Assembly (NCBI RefSeq): GCF_937952055.1
Contig: NZ_CALFYO010000011.1
Coordinates: 152,093-216,092 of the forward strand
DNA: 64,000 nt
From: an uncultured Piscinibacter sp.
GTDB taxonomy: Bacteria; Pseudomonadota; Gammaproteobacteria; Burkholderiales; Burkholderiaceae_C
Direction of reading: 5' to 3'
Each line of letters begins with the position of its first letter. Position 1 is the first letter of the stretch. Shown here piece after piece: positions 43,485 to 52,405 of this stretch. The translations under genes and the position numbers were made by a program. The notes below the pieces were generated by a model, which worked only from the letters and a program-made list of their open reading frames with translations, did not search any database and was not told the DNA's origin.

Positions 43485-46400
43485 ATGACTATGGCTCGCT
43501 CAGGTTCTCCTTCCGACCTCACGCCCAAGCATGTCAGGGCTGCGCGCGCGCTCCTGGCGTGGTCCCAACAGGATCTGGCCAAGGCAGCAGGCGTTGCGAC
43601 ATCGACTGTGGCCGACTTTGAGCGAGGTCAGCGTACCCCGGTGGCCAACAATGCCCAAGCGATCCGCAGTGCTCTCGAGGACGCTGGCATCCGCTTCCTG
43701 CCGACCGGAGCCGTAGTCGGGCCGGCTGTTCCCAGCATCGCATCGGCAGATCGGTCGGGTACTCCAATCCGGTGGGTGGATGCTGAAGACTTGGCCAACT
43801 GGGCTGCTCGAACCGATGCCGCCTTCAGCTTCCCGACGCTCCTGGCTCATTTGATCCGTGCGACCCATGGCCCACTTGCCCAGCTCCGCTTCCCCTCCGA
43901 CGAGGGCGTGCGTCATCCAGGCTGGGACGGTGTCACTTCGGTCGAGGCTGGCAGCACTTATGTGCCCAAAGGCGCCGCCGGCTGGGAGCTCGGCACCCAG
44001 CGCAGCAACATTCAGCAAAAGGCGACGGATGACTACAGAAAGAGGACGGAAGAACCCGCACCACTAGATCCAGCGGACTCCGCCTACGTGTTTGTCACAC
44101 CCCGCCATTGGCCAAAGAAGGGGGAGTGGGCAGAGGCGCGAATGGCAGAGGGCGTGTGGCGCGAAGTCCGCGTGTATGACGCCGATGACCTTGTCCACTG
44201 GATCGAGCAAACGCCTGCAGTTGGGCTCTGGCTGGCCGCTCGTCTGGGTAAGCGCCCTGCCGGAACGCGGGAACTCGAAGACCTCTGGCAGGAATGGTCA
44301 TTGGCGACCCAATGGCCGCTCTCTGAAGATCTTGTCCTTAGCGACCGTGACCAGGATGCTGCCGAGGTTCTGCGCTGGCTGCGCGGCGAGCCATCCTTGC
44401 TCTCACTTCAAGCAACCACGTCCGAAGAGGTGGTGGCGTTCTTCCACGCCACCCTTGGCATGCTCCCGGATGACATGGCGGTCGCGTATCGAACCAGGTG
44501 CCTAGTGGCCACCACTGCCACCAGTGCCCGTGCGCTGGCTCATGCTCCTGCGCCCTTGATTCTGATCCTGACCGATCCAGAACCAGGTCTGGCCAGAACA
44601 CTTGTGGCGCGAGGGCACTATGTCTTGCAGGCCTATGACGAACGCCAACACTCTCGCGGCGAAGTTCGCATACTTGCGCGCCCCACTCGCGAAGGCATTG
44701 CTGCTGCCCTGACCGCGACCGGGATAGCCAGACCTCGAGCGGAAGCTCTCGCGCGAGACAGCTCCCGAAACCTTGCCATCCTTCGTCGTCTGATCCCAAG
44801 CGCACCGGGACGCCTTCCGCTCTGGGCGCAAGAAACTCCGCCTCGCGCCCTGCTTGCGGCGATGATGGCGGGCGGTTGGGACGAGAGCGCAGAGGCCGAC
44901 CGGGCCCGGCTTGCCGAGATCGCCGATCAGTCCTATGAGACTGTCGTCGCTGGCCTGGCCCCTTACGTCGGTGACTTCGACAGCCCGCTACGGAAGGTCG
45001 GTTCAACGTGGCGGGTCGCATCACCATCGGATGCGTGGTTCCTGCTAGCGCCGTACTTGACCAGTGCCGACATCAGGCGCTTCGAGGCTGCAGCGCATGA
45101 AGTACTGGGATCTGCAGACCCGCGCTTCGAGATGGACCCCAGCGAGCGCTGGATGGCGGCTGTCCGTGGAGTTCGCCCGGACTATTCGGGCATGCTGCGT
45201 CACGGCATCGGACAAGTTTTGATCCTGCTCGCCCTGTGGGGCGACAAGGTCCGCACCGTAGTTGACGCCGGACGGCGAGCAGACGCTATCGTCGGTAAGC
45301 TGCTGCAGGACGCTGACCAGCAACGGTGGTGGTCCCTGTCGCGGGACTTCCGGCTGCTGGCCGAAGCATCGCCCGGGGCTTTCATGAACGCCATCGAGGA
45401 CAGCCTTGACCAGAGCGACCCCCCTATCCGTGCCTTGTTTGGCGCCGACGAAGGGGGCCCATTCGGAACCGAACATCTGTCAGACCTGCTTTGGGCATTG
45501 GAGTCCCTGGCTTGGTCGCCAAACCTGATGCCAAGGGTGTCCCATCTGCTGGCTCGTCTTGACGCTATAGACAACCCGCCTGGGCGCTACGCGAACCGGC
45601 CCGCGAACAGTCTCCGCGAGATCCACATCCTCTGGAATCCACAGACCTATGCGTCCCTCGACCAGCGGCTGCGCGCGCTCGACCTCGTCCGCAAGCGGGA
45701 GAGCGATGCCGCCTGGAAGCTGATGCTCGGAATCCTGCCTCGCGGTCACGACTCATCTACCCCGTCTCCAATGCCACGTTGGCGCGACTTCACAGTAGAC
45801 AGGGTCGAAGTAGTGACCTGGGGACTGGTGGGGCGCGGTGCCGCCGCGATCTCCGAACGGCTGCTCGCAGACGTAGGAACAAGCGCCGACCGATGGTCGC
45901 AACTGCTGGATCGATTTTCGGATCTGGCACCCGCACCCAGTGCAGGCCTTGGCGCGCTAGATCTTGCGGAACCGCAGATCACGGACAAAGCAGATCGCGC
46001 AGTGCTCTGGGCAAGCCTGCGCCGCGTTTTGCACCACCATCGACAGTTTCCGGATGCAGAGTGGTCCATGCCCAGCGAGGTGCTTGATCGCCTCGAAGCC
46101 ATCTACGAGCGCCTCGCACCACAGGACCCCGTAGAGCGCATAGCTTGGCTATTTGCGCAGTCTGTTGACCTGCCAAAGCCATCGAAGTCAGGTTGGGAGG
46201 CGGCGGAGCGCGACGTCGACACGGCAAGGCGGGTGGCGGCACAGACGCTGTTCGACAAAGGCGGCGTGGCATCCATCCTGGCGCTCGCGCGCATGTCTAG
46301 CGCCGCGGGCTACATCGGCAAGGCGCTATACGACGGCGGGCTAACGGACGGTGATCTCGACTCACTCCTGAAGTCGGCGCTGCTCAGCGCCGACGCTCCT

Positions 46401-47552
46401 GAGCGGGACGTTGCCCATGGCCTGATCATGTCCGTCTTCAGCGATCGAAAGGAGCCTTGGGCGGCGGCCTTGATTGCAAAGGCCAAGCACGAGGCTTGGG
46501 GTGACACCGCACTGTTGGCAATCCTGCGCGCGCTTCCCGTCCAGCGTTGGACATGGGATCAAGCTACCCAGGCTGGCGCGGCAATCGAAGAGGCCTACTG
46601 GCGTCGAGCACCGGTTTTCTGGATGAGCGAGAGCAGCGACGACATCATCTTCGCCATCCGCAAACTGATATCTGTTGGCCGCGCTCGTCACGCCTTGCCC
46701 CTGGCGGAGCGCGGTAGCAAGGCCACGCTGCCATCCGAAGTGCTCATCGAGGTGCTGCGCGAGGCAGCGCGCCAACCTTTCCAGAACGAGGGCGACGCGA
46801 ACGAAGCGACCATGTTCCAGCACTACGTCGCCGAAATCCTGCAACTACTGGATGAACGTAGCGATGTGGACAAGGACACCTTGGTCGCGCTGGAATGGGC
46901 CTACTTGCCGGTGCTGGAGTACTCGCGCCGACCGGCCAGGGTCCTCTTGAGGGCAATCTCGGAACAGCCTTCGCTCTTTATCGAGATGCTCAGCGCCGTA
47001 TTCAAGCCCAGTGATGAAAGCGGTGTGATGGAGCCTCCGTCGGACAACCCGGAGCATGCTCGTGCCGTCGCTAACCAAGCCTATCGGCTGCTGGAGCTAT
47101 GGAACGTGCTGCCCGGAACCCGCGACAACGGCACGATCGACGGAGAGGTTCTTGAAGCCTGGATTAAGGATGCCCGTTCGCGCGCCAAGGCAGCGGGGCG
47201 GGAAGACATCGCCGACAGCCGAATCGGGAACATGCTCTCGGCCTCTCCGATCGGTGCGGATGGCAACTGGCCTTGCGAAGAAGTGCGCGATGTGATCGAC
47301 TTGTTTCGTAGCAGGCCGATGATCGACGGCTTCAGGATTGGCAAGAGCAATCGGCGCGGCATCACGTCGCGGATGTCGGGAGACGGGGGAAAACTTGAGC
47401 GCCAGGAAGCGGCGAGGTATCGCCATTGGGCGAAGTCAATCGCCTACGACCATCCGCATACCGCAAAGGCCCTCGACACCTTGGCGGACAGCTACGAAGA
47501 TGAAGCACGACGTCATGACGAAGACGCCGAGCGCCTGGACTGGGAGCACTAG
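43485..47552 (+). CDS. Giant HTH / PD-(D/E)XK nuclease protein with helical repeats
   Basis: 1355 residues. Residues 13-70 are an XRE helix-turn-helix (VRAARALLAWSQQDLAKAAG, TVADFERGQR). Residues about 110-250 form a restriction-endonuclease-like domain: HPGWDG (Asp148), GWELGTQ (Glu168), QQKATDDYRKRT (Lys179), then YVFVTPRHWPKKGEW and VYDADDLVHWIEQTP. The remaining 1000 residues are helical, like the C-terminal parts of STAND proteins, but I find no intact Walker A motif. The nuclease pattern is common in large proteins next to defence genes. The HTH fusion could make it self-regulating. It stands alone on the plus strand. Confidence 0.75.
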   Translation: MTMARSGSPSDLTPKHVRAARALLAWSQQDLAKAAGVATSTVADFERGQRTPVANNAQAIRSALEDAGIRFLPTGAVVGPAVPSIASADRSGTPIRWVDAEDLANWAARTDAAFSFPTLLAHLIRATHGPLAQLRFPSDEGVRHPGWDGVTSVEAGSTYVPKGAAGWELGTQRSNIQQKATDDYRKRTEEPAPLDPADSAYVFVTPRHWPKKGEWAEARMAEGVWREVRVYDADDLVHWIEQTPAVGLWLAARLGKRPAGTRELEDLWQEWSLATQWPLSEDLVLSDRDQDAAEVLRWLRGEPSLLSLQATTSEEVVAFFHATLGMLPDDMAVAYRTRCLVATTATSARALAHAPAPLILILTDPEPGLARTLVARGHYVLQAYDERQHSRGEVRILARPTREGIAAALTATGIARPRAEALARDSSRNLAILRRLIPSAPGRLPLWAQETPPRALLAAMMAGGWDESAEADRARLAEIADQSYETVVAGLAPYVGDFDSPLRKVGSTWRVASPSDAWFLLAPYLTSADIRRFEAAAHEVLGSADPRFEMDPSERWMAAVRGVRPDYSGMLRHGIGQVLILLALWGDKVRTVVDAGRRADAIVGKLLQDADQQRWWSLSRDFRLLAEASPGAFMNAIEDSLDQSDPPIRALFGADEGGPFGTEHLSDLLWALESLAWSPNLMPRVSHLLARLDAIDNPPGRYANRPANSLREIHILWNPQTYASLDQRLRALDLVRKRESDAAWKLMLGILPRGHDSSTPSPMPRWRDFTVDRVEVVTWGLVGRGAAAISERLLADVGTSADRWSQLLDRFSDLAPAPSAGLGALDLAEPQITDKADRAVLWASLRRVLHHHRQFPDAEWSMPSEVLDRLEAIYERLAPQDPVERIAWLFAQSVDLPKPSKSGWEAAERDVDTARRVAAQTLFDKGGVASILALARMSSAAGYIGKALYDGGLTDGDLDSLLKSALLSADAPERDVAHGLIMSVFSDRKEPWAAALIAKAKHEAWGDTALLAILRALPVQRWTWDQATQAGAAIEEAYWRRAPVFWMSESSDDIIFAIRKLISVGRARHALPLAERGSKATLPSEVLIEVLREAARQPFQNEGDANEATMFQHYVAEILQLLDERSDVDKDTLVALEWAYLPVLEYSRRPARVLLRAISEQPSLFIEMLSAVFKPSDESGVMEPPSDNPEHARAVANQAYRLLELWNVLPGTRDNGTIDGEVLEAWIKDARSRAKAAGREDIADSRIGNMLSASPIGADGNWPCEEVRDVIDLFRSRPMIDGFRIGKSNRRGITSRMSGDGGKLERQEAARYRHWAKSIAYDHPHTAKALDTLADSYEDEARRHDEDAERLDWEH

Positions 47553-47947
47553 ACCGCCAGCGGCAACATGCCTCGAATTGGCCGATCTATGCGCCGCTAG
47601 GAAGACGAGGGAAGTCAACTCCCGATCGACAAGTAGATTGGCGAACGATCGAAACTGTTCTTCACTCCGTGAATGACTGCTTTCAGCGATTGGAGCCGCT
47701 GGAGCATCGACGGTGAACGTCTTAGTCCAGTCTCGTGCCAATTTACATTTCCCCGCTGCGTTGCCCCCAGATGCCGCCCAGCGGTCAGGGTCAAACCTGA
47801 CTGTTAGTACCTGGGTCCAATGGTCCCGATATCGACCCAATGGTCGTGCCGCAGGCACGTGTCCCAACGGTCGTTTGGACCTAGCTGCTCCAAGCCACGG
47901 GCACGAGCCGGGCACTGGATGGGCACGGCGCGGGCACAGAACCCCAG
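47553..47947. other. Gene-free stretch at the island/tRNA boundary
   Basis: About 395 bases. A minus-strand open frame here shows no family likeness. The last 100 bases before the terminator have short GGGCAC-rich repeats (CACGGGCACGAGCCGGGCAC, GATGGGCACGGCGCGGGCAC). This is where an attachment site of an element using the tRNA 3' end would lie, but no duplicated tRNA end is visible. Confidence 0.4.
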
Positions 47948-47974
47948 AAACGACAAAGCCCGCTCGAGGCGGGC
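47948..47974 (-). terminator. Terminator of the initiator tRNA
   Basis: On the minus strand GCCCGC and GCGGGC form a 6-bp stem, followed by TTTGTCGTTT. It begins about 33 bases after the tRNA CCA end. Confidence 0.75.
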
Positions 47975-48007
47975 CTTGCTAAGTGCTTGAAGGCACTGTG
48001 TATTCGG

Positions 48008-48084
<77 letters not shown>

Positions 48085-48096
48085 ACTGAGCCGACA

Positions 48097-48102
48097 AGTA
48101 TA
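48097..48102 (-). promoter_or_regulatory. Candidate -10 element of the initiator tRNA
   Basis: TATACT on the minus strand lies 12 bases upstream of the tRNA 5' end, in the right place for a -10 box. The -35 region 17 bases further up is weak (GAGCAC). Confidence 0.5.
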
Positions 48103-48150
48103 ACAGAGCTTGAGAGCATGTGCTCGGATCACCGCCGGCTGGCCACGGAA

Positions 48151-48600
48151 TCAGTTTCCCCCGGTGGCTCCTGGTGGCGTGCGCCGGTGTCGCACCACCA
48201 TCAACGGCGGATAGTTCACGTGCAGCTTGCGCTGGTGAAATCGCTGCAGGCGCTCGATCTCGACCCTCACACGCTCCGAGAAGCCCTTGCGCTGGCCCCG
48301 TCGATCCTGCAGCAGATCCTCGAAGATCCGCTCGACCTCGACCTTGTCGCCCCAGTTCTGCGCGAGGCGGTTGGCGATGCGCGGGTAGTAGCGGCACAGG
48401 TGCTTGGGGTGGATGGCCGACGGGATCCGCCTCAGCCAGACATGCGTCGGACTCTGCAGCACGCGGTCCTGATCTTTGGCGGGGCTGCGCACCCGCACCC
48501 AGTCCACGTCGTCCCCACCGGCCGCCGGCGCGGCCTGAGGGGGTCCATCGGCGGCATCCACAACATTCATCTGCGTCAAGCCCGGAAGGAATTCGAACAC
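48151..48600 (-). CDS. Conserved small protein of unknown function
   Basis: 149 residues from GTG 48600, which has GAGGAG six bases upstream; ATG 48570 would give 139 residues. The frame contains WVRVRSPAKDQDRV, IPSAIHPKHLCRYYPRIANR and EDLLQDRRGQRKGFSERVRV, then ends in a basic tail. It looks like a small basic protein that I recall near core genes in Burkholderiales, of unknown function. It lies between the initiator tRNA and the rplQ terminator on the same strand. Confidence 0.6.
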   Translation of the reverse strand: MFEFLPGLTQMNVVDAADGPPQAAPAAGGDDVDWVRVRSPAKDQDRVLQSPTHVWLRRIPSAIHPKHLCRYYPRIANRLAQNWGDKVEVERIFEDLLQDRRGQRKGFSERVRVEIERLQRFHQRKLHVNYPPLMVVRHRRTPPGATGGN

Positions 48601-48768
48601 CTGAATCTCCTCGACGCAGTGCCGGCCGCGCCACGATTCTTCATTCGGACATTCTGCCGGTTCGCTTGAGTCTTCGCACTCCCTCGCAAGGCGGCTACCC
48701 CTGACTGAGGTGCCGGGTAGCGTGACATTGTTGGCTGCCGTCCCTCGCCTGCACAGGCCATGCCCCGG

Positions 48769-48797
48769 AAATGACGAAAGCCGGCTTGCGCCGGCTT
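48769..48797 (-). terminator. Terminator after rplQ
   Basis: On the minus strand AAGCCGGC and GCCGGCTT pair around GCAA, followed by TCGTCATTTCC. It lies 27 bases past the rplQ stop and closes the alpha operon. Confidence 0.8.
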
Positions 48798-48823
48798 CCT
48801 GCCTCGTCACTCCGGAACGGGAC

Positions 48824-49228
48824 TCACTCTGCCTGATCGCCGGCCGGAGCCGCCTCGACCGCCACCGGCTCCGGACGGTCGACCAGTTCGACGAAGGCCA
48901 TCGGCGCATTGTCGCCAACCCGGAAGCCCATCTTTAGGATGCGCGTGTATCCGCCCGGGCGAGCCTTGTAGCGCGGGCCCAGCTCATTGAACAGCTTGAC
49001 GACGATCTTGCGGTCGCGCAGACGGTCGAAGGCCAGGCGCTTGTTGGCCAGCGTCGGTTCCTTGCCCAACGTGATGAGCGGCTCGACGACGCGGCGCAGT
49101 TCCTTGGCCTTGGGAACCGTGGTCTTGATGGCCTCGTGCTCGAGCAGCGAAACGCACATGTTGCGCAGCATCGCCTGGCGATGCTCGCTGGTGCGGTTGA
49201 GTTTGCGAAGTCCGTGACGGTGACGCAT
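48824..49228 (-). CDS. rplQ: 50S ribosomal protein L17
   Basis: 134 residues, starting MRHRHGLRKLNRTSEHRQAM, the L17 signature. TVPKAKELRRVVEPLITLGK follows. The C-terminal 15 residues are an Ala/Glu-rich tail. It is the last gene of the alpha operon, 71 bases after rpoA and just before a terminator. It encodes a 50S subunit protein near the exit tunnel. Confidence 0.97.
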   Translation of the reverse strand: MRHRHGLRKLNRTSEHRQAMLRNMCVSLLEHEAIKTTVPKAKELRRVVEPLITLGKEPTLANKRLAFDRLRDRKIVVKLFNELGPRYKARPGGYTRILKMGFRVGDNAPMAFVELVDRPEPVAVEAAPAGDQAE

Positions 49229-49299
49229 GGTGCTTTCCTGTCTTTATTGAACCCCGGCCGTGTCAGGTACCGGGGGTTGCACACAGTGCCGAGCTGGGC

Positions 49300-50292
49300 T
49301 CAGCGCTTGTCCAGGCCCTGGGGGGGCCAGTTCTCCAGCCGCGCGCCGAGCGTGAGCCCGCGCGAAGCCAGCACTTCCTTGATTTCGTTGAGCGACTTGC
49401 GACCCAGGTTCGGTGTCTTCAGCAGCTCGGTCTCGGTACGCTGGATCAGGTCGCCGATGTAGTAGATGTTCTCGGCCTTCAAGCAGTTCGCCGAGCGCAC
49501 CGTGAGCTCGAGCTCGTCAACCGGACGCAGCAGAATCGGGTCGAACTTCTGGTCGCTGCGCTCACGCCCGCCGGTCTCGAAGATCTGGTCGACCTGGCCC
49601 TCGAGCTGCGCGAACACCGCGAGTTGCTCGACCAGCACCTTGGCGGAGGATCGGATCGCCTCTTCGGGCGTGATGGCGCCATTGGTGACGATCTCCATGA
49701 CCAGCTTGTCGAGGTCGGTGCGCTGCTCCACGCGCGCGCTCTCGACGGTGTAGCTGACGCGCGAGACCGGGGAGAACGAGGCGTCCAGCACGATGCGGCC
49801 GATCGACTTGGTCGGTTCGTCGCCGTAGCGGCGCAGCGTGCCGGGCACGTAGCCGCGGCCCTTCTCGACCTTGATCTGCATGTCGAGCTTGCCGCCCTGC
49901 GACAGGTGCGCGATGACATGGTCAGGGTTGATGATCTCGACGTCGTGAGGCGTCTGGATGTCGCCGGCGGTGACGGGGCCCTCGCCTTCCTTGCGCAGCA
50001 CCAGCGTGACCTCGTCGCGGTTGTGCAGCCGGAACACGACACCCTTGAGGTTCAGCATGATGTGAACCACGTCTTCCTGAACCCCGTCGATGGTGGAGTA
50101 CTCATGCAGCACGCCGGCGATCGTCACCTCGGTCGGCGCATAACCGACCATCGACGACAGCAGCACGCGGCGCAGCGCATTGCCCAACGTGTGACCGTAG
50201 CCGCGCTCGAACGGCTCGAGCGTGACCTTGGCGCGATTGCCGCCCAGCGGCTCCACGTTGATGGCTTTGGGTTTCAGCAGATTGGTTTGCAT
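49300..50292 (-). CDS. rpoA: RNA polymerase alpha subunit
   Basis: 330 residues. The N-terminal assembly domain includes RGYGHTLGNALRRVLLSSM, and the C-terminal domain (about 240-330) includes LRPVDELELTVRSANCLK and TPNLGRKSLNEIKEVLASRG, which contacts UP elements and activators. The length matches betaproteobacterial alpha. It follows rpsD after a 145-base gap with a hairpin. Confidence 0.98.
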   Translation of the reverse strand: MQTNLLKPKAINVEPLGGNRAKVTLEPFERGYGHTLGNALRRVLLSSMVGYAPTEVTIAGVLHEYSTIDGVQEDVVHIMLNLKGVVFRLHNRDEVTLVLRKEGEGPVTAGDIQTPHDVEIINPDHVIAHLSQGGKLDMQIKVEKGRGYVPGTLRRYGDEPTKSIGRIVLDASFSPVSRVSYTVESARVEQRTDLDKLVMEIVTNGAITPEEAIRSSAKVLVEQLAVFAQLEGQVDQIFETGGRERSDQKFDPILLRPVDELELTVRSANCLKAENIYYIGDLIQRTETELLKTPNLGRKSLNEIKEVLASRGLTLGARLENWPPQGLDKR

Positions 50293-50401
50293 TGAGTCCT
50301 GTTCCTCTCAATACCCTCGGCTCGTTACACCGATAAGGCTGGCGGACATGGCCGGGCGATGTACCTCTCGCTGTGTGCCCGGCAAGGCACGGCGAGGGGA
50401 C

Positions 50402-50427
50402 GGGCCCGCGGCGAACGCCGCGGACCC
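50402..50427 (-). terminator. GC-rich hairpin between rpsD and rpoA
   Basis: On the minus strand GGGTCCGCGGCG and CGCCGCGGGCCC pair over 12 positions around TT, with one T-G pair that becomes a U-G wobble in RNA. There is no T-run, so it is more likely a pause, attenuator or processing site than a full terminator. It starts 11 bases after the rpsD stop. Confidence 0.5.
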
Positions 50428-50437
50428 GGAATCGGGA

Positions 50438-51061
50438 TCAGCGCGAGTACAACTCGACGATCAGCGCTTCTTTGATGTCCGCGCCGAACTCGTCCCGGTC
50501 GGGCGCCTTCTTGAACACGCCTTCGAGCTTGTTCGCGTCGACTTGCACCCAGCCCGGCATGCCCTGCGCCTCGGCGAGCTTGACCGCGTCGGTGACGCGC
50601 AATTGCTTCTTCGCCTTCTCGCGGACCGCCACGGTGTCGCCCGGCTTCACCGAGTACGAGGCGATGTTGACCACCTCGCCGTTGACCGTGATGCCCTTGT
50701 GCGAGACGAGCTGGCGTGCCTCGGCGCGCGTCGAGCCGAAGCCCATGCGGTAGACGACGTTGTCCAGCCTCGACTCGAGCAGCAGCAGCAGGTTCGAGCC
50801 GGTGTTGCCCTTGCGGCGCTCCGCCTCGGCGAAGTAGCGGCGGAACTGCCGCTCCAGCACGCCGTACATGCGCTTGACTTTCTGCTTCTCGCGCAGCTGC
50901 AGGCCGAAGTCGGAGGTGCGCGAGCCGGAGGTCCGGCCATGCTGGCCGGGCTTGGAATCGAACTTGGCCTTGTCACTGATCGGGCGGCGGGCGCTCTTCA
51001 GGAACAGGTCGGTGCCTTCGCGGCGGGAGAGTTTGGCCTTGGGGCCGAGGTAACGTGCCAC
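50438..51061 (-). CDS. rpsD: 30S ribosomal protein S4
   Basis: 207 residues from a GTG start (MARYLGPKAKLSRREGTDLF). The S4 domain contains RLDNVVYRMGFGSTRAEARQ and LVSHKGITVNGEVVNI. S4 nucleates 16S rRNA folding and in enterobacteria represses the alpha operon; whether it does so here is not visible. It is separated from rpsK by a terminator. Confidence 0.97.
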   Translation of the reverse strand: MARYLGPKAKLSRREGTDLFLKSARRPISDKAKFDSKPGQHGRTSGSRTSDFGLQLREKQKVKRMYGVLERQFRRYFAEAERRKGNTGSNLLLLLESRLDNVVYRMGFGSTRAEARQLVSHKGITVNGEVVNIASYSVKPGDTVAVREKAKKQLRVTDAVKLAEAQGMPGWVQVDANKLEGVFKKAPDRDEFGADIKEALIVELYSR

Positions 51062-51158
51062 TTTGATGTCCTTCGTTCAATCTGACGCGACGTGGAGACT
51101 CGCGCGAGCCTGGCGGGTGTTGTTGTGGGCGCTCAGGCGGTGGGCTTCTTACAAGCGA

Positions 51159-51192
51159 AAAAGTCGGCGAGGCCGTCAAGGCTTCGCCGACC
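51159..51192 (-). terminator. Intrinsic terminator between rpsK and rpsD
   Basis: On the minus strand GTCGGCGAAGCC and GGCCTCGCCGAC form a stem with one mismatch around TTGAC, directly followed by TTTTT. It starts 14 bases after the rpsK stop. This is a canonical Rho-independent signal inside what is usually one operon. Confidence 0.75.
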
Positions 51193-51206
51193 ACGGAAAA
51201 CAGCGC

Positions 51207-51611
51207 TCAGATGCGGCGGCGCTTCTGCGGACGGCAGCCGTTGTGCGGAACCGGCGTGACGTCCGAGATCGAATTGATGCGGATGCCCAGTGAGGCCAGC
51301 GCACGCACCGACGATTCGCGCCCCGGGCCGGGGCCCTTGATGCGCACGTCGAGGTTCTTGATGCCCTGCTCCTGGGCGGCGCGACCCGCCACCTCCGCGG
51401 CCACCTGGGCGGCGAAGGGCGTGCTCTTGCGCGAGCCTTTGAAGCCCTGGCCACCGCTGGAAGCCCACGACAGCGCACCACCCTGGCGGTCGGTGATCGT
51501 GATGATCGTGTTGTTGAACGACGCGTGCACATGCGCAATGCCGTCCGCGACATTCTTGCGGATCTTCTTGCGTACGCGCTGCGCGGCGGTGTTGACGGGT
51601 GACTTGGCCAT
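51207..51611 (-). CDS. rpsK: 30S ribosomal protein S11
   Basis: 134 residues from ATG 51611 (MAKSPVNTAAQRVRKKIRKN). Signature blocks are HVHASFNNTIITITDRQG and ESSVRALASLGIRI, ending in GCRPQKRRRI. The small subunit platform protein. It is followed by a terminator rather than running straight into rpsD. Confidence 0.97.
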   Translation of the reverse strand: MAKSPVNTAAQRVRKKIRKNVADGIAHVHASFNNTIITITDRQGGALSWASSGGQGFKGSRKSTPFAAQVAAEVAGRAAQEQGIKNLDVRIKGPGPGRESSVRALASLGIRINSISDVTPVPHNGCRPQKRRRI

Positions 51612-51659
51612 GGTGTGTCTTTCTCTCAATGCTTCACGGGGTCAGGAAATGGCCGAGGC

Positions 51660-52025
51660 TCACTTCTTGACGAGCGCGCCGGACTTGCGCGGGCCCTTGC
51701 GGGTACGCGCGTTGGTCTTGGTGCGCTGGCCGCGGACCGGCAGGCCGCGGCGGTGGCGGAAGCCGCGATAGCAGCCGAGGTCCATCAGTCGCTTGATGTT
51801 GATGGACATCTCGCGACGCAGGTCGCCCTCGATCGTCATCTTGCCGATCTCTTCCCGGATCTTCTCCAGGTCGCCATCGGTCAGATCCTTGATCTTCTTC
51901 GAATACGCGACACCGACCTTGTCGCAGATCTTCTGCGCGGTCGTGCGGCCGATACCGTAGATGTGCGTCAGGCCGATCTCGGTGTGCTTGTGCGGCGGAA
52001 TGTTGATGCCAGCAATGCGTGCCAT
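51660..52025 (-). CDS. rpsM: 30S ribosomal protein S13
   Basis: 121 residues starting MARIAGINIPPHKHTEIGLT. YGIGRTTAQKICDKVGV and CYRGFRHRRGLPVRGQRTKT are the family signatures, with a basic tail that reaches the tRNA sites. It lies 17 bases after rpmJ. Confidence 0.97.
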   Translation of the reverse strand: MARIAGINIPPHKHTEIGLTHIYGIGRTTAQKICDKVGVAYSKKIKDLTDGDLEKIREEIGKMTIEGDLRREMSINIKRLMDLGCYRGFRHRRGLPVRGQRTKTNARTRKGPRKSGALVKK

Positions 52026-52042
52026 GTCGAATGTCCTTCAGT

Positions 52043-52156
52043 TCAGCCTTGACGCTGCTTGTGTCGCGGGTCGGTGCAGATCACCCGCACCACGCCCTTG
52101 CGGCGGATGATCTTGCAGTTGCGGCACATCTTCTTGACGGAAGCGGCTACTTTCAT
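52043..52156 (-). CDS. rpmJ: 50S ribosomal protein L36
   Basis: 37 residues: MKVAASVKKMCRNCKIIRRK continues to VVRVICTDPRHKQRQG. The four zinc ligands are C11, C14, C27 and H32, so this is the zinc-binding (C+) form. It lies 29 bases after infA and 17 before rpsM. Confidence 0.96.
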   Translation of the reverse strand: MKVAASVKKMCRNCKIIRRKGVVRVICTDPRHKQRQG

Positions 52157-52185
52157 GGTCTTCTCCTAAGCCCTCGTCAGGCTGC

Positions 52186-52404
52186 TCACTTGGCCCGGAA
52201 CACGATGCGGGCGCGACTCAAATCGTAGGGCGTCAACTCGACCGTCACCTTGTCGCCCGGGAGGATGCGGATGTAGTGCATGCGCATCTTTCCGGAGATG
52301 TGGCCGAGCACGATGTGCCCGTTCTCCAATTTCACGCGAAACGTGGCGTTGGGCAGGTTCTCCAGAATCTCGCCCTGCATCTGGATGACATCGTCCTTCG
52401 CCAT
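52186..52404 (-). CDS. infA: Translation initiation factor IF-1
   Basis: 72 residues, an OB-fold beginning MAKDDVIQMQGEILENLPNA and containing GHISGKMRMHYIRILPGDKV. It starts one base after the secY stop. Having infA inside the spc-alpha cluster is usual in Betaproteobacteria. Confidence 0.97.
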   Translation of the reverse strand: MAKDDVIQMQGEILENLPNATFRVKLENGHIVLGHISGKMRMHYIRILPGDKVTVELTPYDLSRARIVFRAK

Positions 52405-52405
52405 C

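Noticed and set aside
47436..47915. 159-residue minus-strand open frame after the giant HTH-nuclease gene
   Set aside because: It overlaps the end of the supported plus-strand gene and shows no family likeness or ribosome site.
47850..47940. Short GGGCAC-rich repeats as a CRISPR or tandem array
   Set aside because: Units are short, irregular and without spacers of constant length. No CRISPR array or cas gene is visible anywhere in the window.
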